A stretch of DNA of 64,000 nt, from positions 10,974,001-11,038,000 of the forward strand of contig NZ_CP150356.1 of assembly GCF_051521505.1 (NCBI RefSeq), given 5' to 3'. The notes under the pieces are model-generated. The model searched no databases. It was not told the DNA's origin and was given only the letters and a program-made list of their open reading frames with translations. The DNA comes from Sorangium sp025924095 (GTDB lineage: Bacteria; Myxococcota_A; Polyangia; Polyangiales; Polyangiaceae). The translations under genes were made by a program, and so were the position numbers. Shown here in pieces: positions 45,956 through 53,494 of the stretch. The stretch's first letter is position 1; every line of letters starts with the position of its first letter.

Positions 45956-46698
45956 CCCGCGTCCGCGCCGACGCGTTGCTCGTCGCCCGGAAGCTCGCCG
46001 GCTCGCGCACCGAGGCGCAGGCGCTGATCATGGCCGGCAAGGTCACCTCGGGGCCGCGCCGCATCGACAAGCCGGGCACGCTGCTCCCCGAGGACGCCGA
46101 GGTGAACGTCGCCTCGGGCCCGCGGTTCGTCTCGCGCGGCGGCGACAAGCTCGAGCACGCGCTCGCGGCCTTCGCGGCGCACGGCCTCGACGTCGCCGGC
46201 AAGACGTGCGTCGACGTGGGCGCCTCGACCGGGGGCTTCACCGACTGCCTGCTCCAGCGCGGCGCGGCGCGGGTGTTCGCGGTCGACGTCGGCTACGGCC
46301 AGCTCGCCAGCAAGCTGCGCGCCGATCCGCGCGTCGAGGTGCGCGATCGGGTCAACGCGCGCGAGCTCCAGCGGGAGGACTTCGACAGCCCCATCGATCT
46401 CGTCGTCGTCGACGCGTCCTTCATCAGCATCTCCCGGCTCATCGACGCGATCGCCCGCCTGCTCCGCCCCTCGGGCGACCTCGTCGCGCTGATCAAGCCG
46501 CAGTTCGAGGCGGGCCGCGAGGCCGCCGCCCGCGGGCGCGGCGTCATCCGTGACGAGGCGACCCGCCTCGCGGCGATCGCCGAGGCGCGCGAGGCCATCG
46601 AGGCCGCGGGCTTCTCGGTCGTCGGCGAGGCCGACAGCGCGGTGCGCGGGCCGAAGGGGAACCTCGAGCACTTCGTCCATGCGCGCCGCGCCGGCTAG
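45952..46698 (+). CDS. tlyA: TlyA-family rRNA methyltransferase
   Basis: 248 residues from GTG at 45952. N-terminal S4 RNA-binding domain (about 1-60: RADALLVARKLAGSRTEAQA), then an FtsJ/RrmJ-type methyltransferase: DVGASTGGFTDCLLQRGA is the SAM motif, DLVVVDASFISI and ALIKPQFEAG are later motifs with the Lys-Asp-Lys-Glu type residues. Known TlyA enzymes 2'-O-methylate cytidines in 16S and 23S rRNA and influence capreomycin sensitivity. Its stop codon sits inside the left arm of a long hairpin. Confidence 0.92.
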   Translation: MTRVRADALLVARKLAGSRTEAQALIMAGKVTSGPRRIDKPGTLLPEDAEVNVASGPRFVSRGGDKLEHALAAFAAHGLDVAGKTCVDVGASTGGFTDCLLQRGAARVFAVDVGYGQLASKLRADPRVEVRDRVNARELQREDFDSPIDLVVVDASFISISRLIDAIARLLRPSGDLVALIKPQFEAGREAAARGRGVIRDEATRLAAIAEAREAIEAAGFSVVGEADSAVRGPKGNLEHFVHARRAG

Positions 46699-46755
46699 CC
46701 TCGCACCGCCCCGCGCCGGCTCGCCCCGCGCGGGGCGGTGCGAGGCTAGCCGGCG
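46689..46755 (+). terminator. Long perfect hairpin overlapping the tlyA stop
   Basis: 28-bp perfectly complementary arms (46689-46716 and 46728-46755) with an 11-base loop. The tlyA stop TAG (46696-46698) is inside the left arm. No T-run follows. Likely a strong terminator or RNA-stability element separating tlyA from livK. Confidence 0.7.
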
Positions 46756-46943
46756 GAATCCGTGGAGAATCGCACACTTGAGATGACCCGCGCCGAGCGC
46801 TACGCGGCCCGACATAGCTGACGTGCCGCGTGGACAATGGTAGACGCGGTGAGTACACGCGCTCTGGGCCGCTGCGTGGGCGGCCCTGGCCACCGGCGGG
46901 CGACCCACACGCGAGGCGGCCCGGCGACAGGGAGGACGACAAC

Positions 46944-48143
46944 ATGCTCGGACGACGAGGTTTGGTGAGGATGATCGCCGGGGCGCTCGCGCTGAGCGCG
47001 ATGGCGCTCGGGTGCGGCAAGACGAGCGAGGGTTCGGGCGGCGACCCGGCCAAGCACGCGAAGGACGACCCCGAGTGGAAGGTCGGCGCCTTCTTCAGCC
47101 TCTCGGGCGAGGAGACGGCGTTCGGCGTCGACTCGAAGGAGGGTATCGATCTCGCCATCGACGAGATCAACAAGGCGGGCGGGGTCAAGGGCAAGCCGAT
47201 CAACGTCCTCTACGAGGACAACAAGTCGAAGCCCGAGGAGGCGACCAACAAGGTCCTGCAGCTCATCGATCGCGATCACGTGCTCGCCCTCCTCGGCGAG
47301 GTCGCCTCGTCCCGGTCGCGCGCCGGCGGCATCGTCGCCAACAAGAAGAAGGTGCCGATGATCTCGCCGTCGTCCACGAACCCGGACGTGACGAAGGTCG
47401 GCCCCTTCGTGTTCCGCGCCTGCTTCACGGACGACGTGCAGGGCCAGATGGGCGCGCAGTTCATCGTGAACACGCTCGGCAAGAAGAAGGTGGGGCTCTT
47501 CTTCGCCTCCGACGACCTCTACTCGTCGGGCCTCGCCAACGAGTTCCGCGCCGAGGTGAAGCGCCTAGGCGGCGAGATCGTCATGGAGAAGAGCTTCCTC
47601 AAGAAGGAGACCAACTTCACGACGTACATCAACGAGCTCAAGTCGGCGAACCCCGAGATGATCTACGCGCCGATCTATTACACGAGCATGGCCCCCATCG
47701 CGCGGCAGGCCAAGGCCGCGGGCGTGCCGGGGAACATGTTCGTCGGCACCGACGGGTGGGACGCGAACGAGCTCCTGCGCGACGCAGCCGAGGAGCTCGA
47801 AGGCGCGTACTTCACGAACCACTACGCGCCGGACGTCCCCTGGCCCAACTCGCAGGCGTTCGTGAAGAAGTACAAGGACCGGTACAACCGCACGCCGTCG
47901 AGCATCGCGGCGCAGGGCTACGACGCGGCCAGGCTGCTCGCCGACGCGATGGGCCGCGCCAAGACGATGACGCCGGACGACATCCGGCAGGCCATCCAGG
48001 ACACAAAGGGTTTCCAGGGGGCGACGGGGGTCATCACCATCGACGCGAATCGCAACGCCGACAAGCCGGTCGTGATTGTCCAGATCAAGGACAAGCAGTT
48101 TACCTACTACTCCACGGTCAACGAGAAGGCCGCGAAGCAGTAG
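46944..48143 (+). CDS. livK: Branched-chain amino acid type ABC binding lipoprotein
   Basis: 399 residues. ATG at 46944 after GGAGG (46931). Lipobox ALGC (Cys24). Type I periplasmic-binding fold: KVGAFFSLSGEETAFGVDS, GIDLAIDEINKAGGVKG, LLGEVASSRSRAGGIVANKK and MISPSSTNPDVTK are diagnostic of the Liv/AmiC family. It delivers branched-chain amino acids, amides or urea to a permease; the exact ligand cannot be read from sequence. livH follows after 45 bp. Confidence 0.88.
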   Translation: MLGRRGLVRMIAGALALSAMALGCGKTSEGSGGDPAKHAKDDPEWKVGAFFSLSGEETAFGVDSKEGIDLAIDEINKAGGVKGKPINVLYEDNKSKPEEATNKVLQLIDRDHVLALLGEVASSRSRAGGIVANKKKVPMISPSSTNPDVTKVGPFVFRACFTDDVQGQMGAQFIVNTLGKKKVGLFFASDDLYSSGLANEFRAEVKRLGGEIVMEKSFLKKETNFTTYINELKSANPEMIYAPIYYTSMAPIARQAKAAGVPGNMFVGTDGWDANELLRDAAEELEGAYFTNHYAPDVPWPNSQAFVKKYKDRYNRTPSSIAAQGYDAARLLADAMGRAKTMTPDDIRQAIQDTKGFQGATGVITIDANRNADKPVVIVQIKDKQFTYYSTVNEKAAKQ

Positions 48144-48188
48144 TGGTCGTGCCCGCGCGCTCGCTCGACGTGCGGTGAAGGGATCTCC

Positions 48189-49073
48189 ATGGAGAAGATC
48201 GTGAGTGCCCTGATCACGGGGCTCGCCCAGGGGTCGATGATCGCCCTCGTCGCCCTCGGCTACACGATGGTTTACGGCATCCTCAAGCTCATCAACTTCG
48301 CTCATAGCGAGGTCTTCATGATGGGCGCCTTCGCCGGGCTGTTCGGGATCGCGGCGTTCGGCGCCCAGGACGCGCCGCTGTTCGCGGGCGTGGCCGGCAC
48401 CCTCTGCGCGATGGCCTTCACGGCGGTCCTCGGGGTCGTGGTCGAGAAGGTGGCTTACGCGCCGCTGCGATCCCGGGGCCGGAGCCTCGCGAACACCCGG
48501 ATCACGCCGCTCGTCACGGCGCTCGCGATGAGCGTCCTCCTCCAGAACCTGGCGCAGCTGCTCTTCACCGCCCGCTACCGCGGCTATCCTCAGCTCCTGC
48601 CGATCGAGCACACGCGCAAGGTGATCTTCGTCACCTCGATCCTCGTGATGATCGGCCTGGAGCTGCTCGTGCGGCGCACCTGGACGGGCAAGGCGATGCG
48701 CGCGCTCAGCGTGAACGTCGAGGCTGCCCGGCTGATGGGCATCCGCACGAGCCGCATCATCGCGCTCACCTTCGTCACGGGCTCGATGCTCGCGGCGGTG
48801 GGCGCGGTGCTCTACTGCCTCGATCAGTCGCAGGTGTACCCCACGATGGGCGTGGTGATCGGCAACCGCGCCTTCGTGGCGGCGGTCATCGGGGGCATCG
48901 GCAACATCACGGGCGCGATGCTCGGGGGCATGCTGATCGGGATCATCGGCGAGATGACGAAGCTCACGCCCTACTCCGGCTTGCAGGACGTCCTCGTGTT
49001 CGCCGTGCTAATCGCGGTGCTGCTCGTGAAGCCGACCGGGCTGCTCGGCACGACCGGGACCGAGAAGGTGTAG
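48189..49073 (+). CDS. livH: Branched-chain amino acid type ABC permease LivH
   Basis: 294 residues, about eight membrane helices. QGSMIALVALGYTMVYGILKLINFAHSEV-type start and GSMLAAVGAVLYCL, GIGNITGAMLGGMLIG are hallmarks of LivH. The second permease (livM) and the ATPases (livG, livF) that normally complete the transporter do not follow, so they must be encoded elsewhere or are missing. A strong hairpin follows the stop at 49085-49131. Confidence 0.9.
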   Translation: MEKIVSALITGLAQGSMIALVALGYTMVYGILKLINFAHSEVFMMGAFAGLFGIAAFGAQDAPLFAGVAGTLCAMAFTAVLGVVVEKVAYAPLRSRGRSLANTRITPLVTALAMSVLLQNLAQLLFTARYRGYPQLLPIEHTRKVIFVTSILVMIGLELLVRRTWTGKAMRALSVNVEAARLMGIRTSRIIALTFVTGSMLAAVGAVLYCLDQSQVYPTMGVVIGNRAFVAAVIGGIGNITGAMLGGMLIGIIGEMTKLTPYSGLQDVLVFAVLIAVLLVKPTGLLGTTGTEKV

Positions 49074-49084
49074 CGCTGCGCGCT

Positions 49085-49131
49085 GGCGCGTCGGCGCGTC
49101 GGCCGATCGCCGGCCGACGCGCCGGCGCGCC
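49085..49131 (+). terminator. Hairpin after livH
   Basis: About 20 paired bases with one G-U pair (core GGCGCGTCGGCC/GGCCGACGCGCC at 49093-49104 and 49112-49123) and a 7-base loop, 12 bp after the livH stop. No T-run. Confidence 0.6.
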
Positions 49132-49157
49132 GCTCGTCGCTGCGGTATGCTCGGCGC

Positions 49158-49724
49158 ATGCGACGCCTCGCTCTCGTCGTGCCGCTCTCGCTGCTCGCGG
49201 CGTGCGCCGCGACGCCCCCTGCCAACTGGGCCCGTGGCGGCGCGCTGCTCGACATCCCGCGGGCGCGCTGGGTCCACGGGAACCTCGCGGTCGACATCGC
49301 GCCGGACGGCAAGATCTTCGTGAACGGCGAGCACCGGCTCAGCGTGGATCGCGGCGGGCGGGTGTTCGGTCTGGAGGCCGAGCCGCTGGCGCTGCTCGAG
49401 CCGGACGGCCGGGTCATTGGCCCGAACGACGACGCGCTGGGCCAGGTCGGCGTGCTGCACGCGTCGCTGCCGGGCGAGGCGAACGCATGGCTCACGGTCG
49501 CCCAGAACGGCCCGGTGATCCGCTATGCGGAGGAGGGCGAGCGGGAGCCGTTCGGCGTCTGGCTGGGGTGCGAGGTGACGGCGCGCGCGCACCAGACCTG
49601 CACGCTGATCACGCACGTGCTCGGGATGCGCATCCGCAAGCTGGAGCGGCAGACCACGACGGCGCCGGTGGGCGTGGGGCTCGGGTCAGGCTTCGGGTTC
49701 GGGTCGGGATCGCCTTTCCCCTGA
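49158..49724 (+). CDS. Hypothetical lipoprotein
   Basis: 188 residues from ATG at 49158. Signal ends SLLAAC (Cys16). The mature part is strand-rich (LAVDIAPDGKIFVNGEHRLSVDRGGRVFGL), suggesting a small beta-sandwich or propeller-like fragment; the C-terminus is a Gly/Ser/Phe-rich tail. Two Cys late in the protein may pair. No family recognised. Convergent with sdhB, 43 bp apart. Confidence 0.65.
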   Translation: MRRLALVVPLSLLAACAATPPANWARGGALLDIPRARWVHGNLAVDIAPDGKIFVNGEHRLSVDRGGRVFGLEAEPLALLEPDGRVIGPNDDALGQVGVLHASLPGEANAWLTVAQNGPVIRYAEEGEREPFGVWLGCEVTARAHQTCTLITHVLGMRIRKLERQTTTAPVGVGLGSGFGFGSGSPFP

Positions 49725-49767
49725 GCGCGGTCTTCGGCAACATCAGGTACACGCCGCGCGAGCCGCT

Positions 49768-50589
49768 CTACTTCAGCAGCCAGCCGAACAGCATCCTCTT
49801 CGTCGTGTCGCGGGCGACCGCGGCGAGCGAGTCGACCAGCGGGATCTCCTTCGGGCACACCTCGACGCAGTTCTGCGACTTGCCGCAATCGGAGATCCCG
49901 CCCTCGCTCATCACGGACTCCAGGCGCTCGCCCTCGTGCATCGCCCCGGAAGGATGCATGTTGTAGAGCCGCACCAGGTTGATCGCGAAGGCGCCGACGA
50001 ACTTCGTCCCGTCGTTGTACTGCGGGCACGCCTCGACACAGCAGCCGCACGTCATGCAGCGGGAGAGCGGATACCGCTCCTCCTGCCGCTCCGGCGACTC
50101 GCGTGGACCCGGGCCGAGCTCGTGCGTACCGTCGATGTCGATCCACGCGCGGACCCGCTTCATGTCCTCGAACATCCGGCTCCGGTCGACGAGCAGGTCG
50201 CGCACGAGCGGGAACTTGGACATGGGCTCCAGCGTGATCACCTCGCCCTTCGGCGCGATCTGGTCGATGAGCGCCGAGCAGGCCTGACGGACCCGGCCGT
50301 TGACCACCATCGTGCACGAGCCGCACACCTCCTCCAGACACACCGCCTCCCAGACGACCGGAGCCACCTCCTTGCCGTCCACGGTCCGCGGATCCCGCTG
50401 GATCTGCTGCAGCGCGCTGATCACGTTCATCTGCGGCAGGTAGGGGACCTTGAACTCCTCCCAGCGCCGCGACTCCGGCCGATCCCCGGTGTCCTGCCGC
50501 CGCACGCGCAGGTGCACAAGCCGGCCCTCGCCCCGCGCCTGCGCCGGCGCCGCCGCCCCGTTCGCCTCGTCTCCGCTCGCCTTGGCCAT
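49768..50589 (-). CDS. sdhB: Succinate dehydrogenase iron-sulfur subunit
   Basis: 273 residues from ATG at 50589, one base after the sdhA stop. The [2Fe-2S] site is CLEEVCGSC plus a later Cys (VRQAC). The [4Fe-4S]/[3Fe-4S] sites are CMTCGCCVEACP and CGKSQNCVEVCPKEIP. It carries electrons from SdhA to the membrane cytochrome. A ~25-residue Ala/Gly-rich N-terminus precedes the ferredoxin domain. Last gene of the sdhCAB operon. Confidence 0.95.
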   Translation of the reverse strand: MAKASGDEANGAAAPAQARGEGRLVHLRVRRQDTGDRPESRRWEEFKVPYLPQMNVISALQQIQRDPRTVDGKEVAPVVWEAVCLEEVCGSCTMVVNGRVRQACSALIDQIAPKGEVITLEPMSKFPLVRDLLVDRSRMFEDMKRVRAWIDIDGTHELGPGPRESPERQEERYPLSRCMTCGCCVEACPQYNDGTKFVGAFAINLVRLYNMHPSGAMHEGERLESVMSEGGISDCGKSQNCVEVCPKEIPLVDSLAAVARDTTKRMLFGWLLK

Positions 50590-50590
50590 C

Positions 50591-52606
50591 CTACACGCTC
50601 TTCTGCGACAGCTTCCCCGTCGCCTGCGCGCTCGCCGCGCCCGCCTGCTCGTACTTGCGCTCCCGCGGCGCCACCAGCGACGTGTCCACCGCGTCGGTCA
50701 CGTGGACCGACTGGCCGGCGCACGTCGTGTCGAACGCGCGGATAAACCTCACGGCGCCCTTCTCCTCGTGGCGCGCCAGCGTCGTGCGCAGCCACTCGGC
50801 GTCGTTCCGCACCGGGAACTCCGGCTTGTAGTGCGCCCCGCGCGACTCGTCCCGGTTCCTCGCCCCCTGCGCGATGACCCGCGCGAGCACCAGCATGTTC
50901 TCGAAGTGCCGCACGAACTGCGCCCCCTGGTTCACCCGCGGGGCCGTGTCCGTGCTCTTGATCCGCCCCGCCCGCTCCTCGAGCTCGCCGAGCTTCTCGA
51001 TCACCCGGTCGAGCGCGGCGTTGTCGCGCTCGATCGTGCAGTCGCGCAGCATCATCTCGCCGAGCTCCTGGTGCAGCCGGTACGCGTTCTCCGGCTGCTT
51101 CGCCTCCTGGTTCTGCGTCAGGATGCGCTGGTAGTCGGCCTCGGCGCGCTTCTCGGCCTTGTCGAAGATCGAGCGCGGCAGGTCCAGGGCGCTCCGCTTG
51201 ATGCTCCGCTGATAGCTCGCGACGGCCGGACCGCACACAAGGCCGCCGTAGATGCACGAGAGCAGCGAGTTGGCGCCGAGCCGGTTGGCCCCGTGATACT
51301 GGTAGTCCACCTCGCCCACCGCATAGAGCCCCGGGATGCTCGTCGCGTGATTGCGCGGCGACCCCACCTTGAGCGAGCCCCGCGCGTCCGCCTCGTAGTC
51401 GACCCACAGGCCGCCCATCGCGTAGTGGACCGCCGGGAAGACCTTCATCGGGTTCTTGTACGGGTCGGTGCCCGCGAACTTCTCGTAGATCTCGAGGATG
51501 CCCGCGAGCTTCGCCCGGAGGAACTTCTCGTCCTTGTGGGTCAGGTCGAGGTAGACCTCGTTCTCGTTCCGGCCCGTCGCGGCGTTCCAGATGCCGCGCC
51601 CCTCGTGGAAGCACGTCCGGAAGATCGCGCGCGCCGCGATGTCGCGGGGGACGAGGTTGCCGTAGCCGGGGTACATCCGCTCGAGGAGGTAGTCGCGCTC
51701 CTTCTCGGGGATGTCGCGCGCGCTCCGCGCGTCGGTCTTGTCCTTCGGCACCCAGACGCGGCCGCCCTCGCCGCGCGCGCTCTCCGAGATGAGCCGCAGC
51801 TTGTCGGCGCCCGGGATCGCGGTCGGGTGCACCTGCATGAACTCGCCGTTCGCGTAGACCGCGCCCTGCTGGTAGACCGCCGACGCGGCCGTCCCCGTGC
51901 AGATGACGCTCAGCGTGGAGCGGCCGAAGACGATGCCGCAGCCGCCCGTCGCGAGCACGACCGCGTCGCCGGTAAACGCGCGGATCTGCATCGTTTTCAG
52001 GTCCTGCGCGACGCAGCCGACGCACGTGCCGGAGTCGTCGAGGATCGCCTCGATGAAGTCCCAGAACTCGTGCTTCCGGACCATCTTCTCGCCCGGGATC
52101 GACACGCCGTGCTCGTCGGTCACGTCGGCGAGCTCGAACCGCCGCACCTGCTCGTCGAGCGCGTAGAGCAGCTGCTGCCCCGTCGTCGCGCCGGCGAACG
52201 CCGTGCGGTGGAACAGCGTGCCGCCGAAGCGGCGGAAGTCGAGCAGGCCCTCGGGCGTCCGGTTGAACGGCACGCCCATGCGATCGAGCAGGTTCACGAT
52301 GCCGGGCGCGGCCTCCGCCATCCCCTTGATCGGCGGCTGGTTCGCGAGAAAATCGCCGCCGTACGCCGTCTCCTCGAGGTGCACCTGGGGGCTGTCCCCC
52401 TCGCCCTTCGTGTTCACCGAGGCGTTGATGCCGCCCTGCGCGCACGCCGAGTGCGAGCGCTTCACCGGTACGAGGGAGATCAGGTCGACAGGGACCTTCG
52501 CCTCGCACAGCTTGATCACCGTCATCAGGCCGGCGAGCCCGCCCCCGACGACGATCACGCGCCGAACCTTCCCCCCCTCGCTCCTCGTCGTGCTCTTCGC
52601 GGCCAT
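50591..52606 (-). CDS. sdhA: Succinate dehydrogenase/fumarate reductase flavoprotein subunit
   Basis: 671 residues from ATG at 52606 (GTG at 52639 would add 11). FAD-binding VIVVGGGLAGLMTVIKL; the covalent-FAD His lies in RSHSACAQGGINA; the active-site region has HPTAIPG and SARGEGGRVW. It oxidises succinate to fumarate in the cytoplasmic-face enzyme. The length (about 670) and Bacteroides/Wolinella-like sequence fit the type-B, single-cytochrome class rather than the E. coli class. Confidence 0.95.
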   Translation of the reverse strand: MAAKSTTRSEGGKVRRVIVVGGGLAGLMTVIKLCEAKVPVDLISLVPVKRSHSACAQGGINASVNTKGEGDSPQVHLEETAYGGDFLANQPPIKGMAEAAPGIVNLLDRMGVPFNRTPEGLLDFRRFGGTLFHRTAFAGATTGQQLLYALDEQVRRFELADVTDEHGVSIPGEKMVRKHEFWDFIEAILDDSGTCVGCVAQDLKTMQIRAFTGDAVVLATGGCGIVFGRSTLSVICTGTAASAVYQQGAVYANGEFMQVHPTAIPGADKLRLISESARGEGGRVWVPKDKTDARSARDIPEKERDYLLERMYPGYGNLVPRDIAARAIFRTCFHEGRGIWNAATGRNENEVYLDLTHKDEKFLRAKLAGILEIYEKFAGTDPYKNPMKVFPAVHYAMGGLWVDYEADARGSLKVGSPRNHATSIPGLYAVGEVDYQYHGANRLGANSLLSCIYGGLVCGPAVASYQRSIKRSALDLPRSIFDKAEKRAEADYQRILTQNQEAKQPENAYRLHQELGEMMLRDCTIERDNAALDRVIEKLGELEERAGRIKSTDTAPRVNQGAQFVRHFENMLVLARVIAQGARNRDESRGAHYKPEFPVRNDAEWLRTTLARHEEKGAVRFIRAFDTTCAGQSVHVTDAVDTSLVAPRERKYEQAGAASAQATGKLSQKSV

Positions 52607-52661
52607 GTTCGCTCTCGATGCTCCCGCGCCGCTCCCCACCGGGGCGCGGCCGATACGATGG

Positions 52662-53435
52662 TCAGTGCGAGGCCGGCGCGACCAGCGCGGCGCGCCCGGC
52701 CGACGCGATCTCCGCGCACGTGCGGGCGCCCTCCGCGGCCGGGCTCGGCGTCCCGGGGAACGGCGCGCCGGTCGCGAAGTAGATCACCGTGTTGGCGCCG
52801 AGCACGAAGCAGAGGAGGCCCAGCGCGCCGAAGACCACCGCGGCCATCCGCTGCGACCGGCGCGACACGGTGACCCCCCACGAAAAGCAGAAGCCCCAGA
52901 GGCCGTTGGCGAAGTGGAACACGCTCGCCGCGATGCCGAAGATGTAGACGAGCGCGATCACCGGGACGCCGCCCACCGTCGACGCCATGTCGGCGCACAG
53001 CCGCGGGTAGAACTCCTCGGGCGCCATCCGGCCGAGCCACTTCTGCGCCCAGTACTGCCACAGGTGGAACGCGATGAACGCGAACGCGAGCACCCCCGTG
53101 ACCCGCTGCATCGTGTACATCCAGTTGCGCGAGAACGTGTAGCTGCCGACGTTCGGCTTGCCCTCGAGCACCAGCTTGACCCCGTAGAGGGCGTGGAACG
53201 CGAGCGGCAGCACGACGAGCCCGAGCTCGAGCACGGGCAGGTACGGCATGTGCGAGATCTCGGCGACCGCCGCGTCGAACCGCTCCTGCCCCTGGAGCGC
53301 CTTCGCGTTCGTCCAGAAATGGAAGAGCAGGAACCCGCCCACGGGGAGGGCGCCGGTGAGAGAATGCAGCTTGCGCAGGAGAAAGGACCGGCGGCTCTTG
53401 TGGAAGAGCGATCTGGCGGGGGTTGCCTCGGACAC
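52662..53435 (-). CDS. sdhC: Type-B succinate dehydrogenase cytochrome b subunit
   Basis: 257 residues from ATG at 53435. Five membrane helices with conserved histidines for two hemes (HSLTGALPVGGFLLFHF, LAFHALYGVKLVLEG, FIAFHLWQYW, FHFANGLWGFCFSWG). A single large cytochrome b subunit with no separate sdhD is the mark of type-B enzymes with menaquinone. A ~35-residue soluble tail follows the last helix. First gene of the operon; sdhA starts 55 bp downstream. Confidence 0.93.
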   Translation of the reverse strand: MSEATPARSLFHKSRRSFLLRKLHSLTGALPVGGFLLFHFWTNAKALQGQERFDAAVAEISHMPYLPVLELGLVVLPLAFHALYGVKLVLEGKPNVGSYTFSRNWMYTMQRVTGVLAFAFIAFHLWQYWAQKWLGRMAPEEFYPRLCADMASTVGGVPVIALVYIFGIAASVFHFANGLWGFCFSWGVTVSRRSQRMAAVVFGALGLLCFVLGANTVIYFATGAPFPGTPSPAAEGARTCAEIASAGRAALVAPASH

Positions 53436-53494
53436 GCTGACCTCGATGGAAGGCGGGCGCCGCCGGTGTATGGGATGGCTCGGGTGACGTCAAG

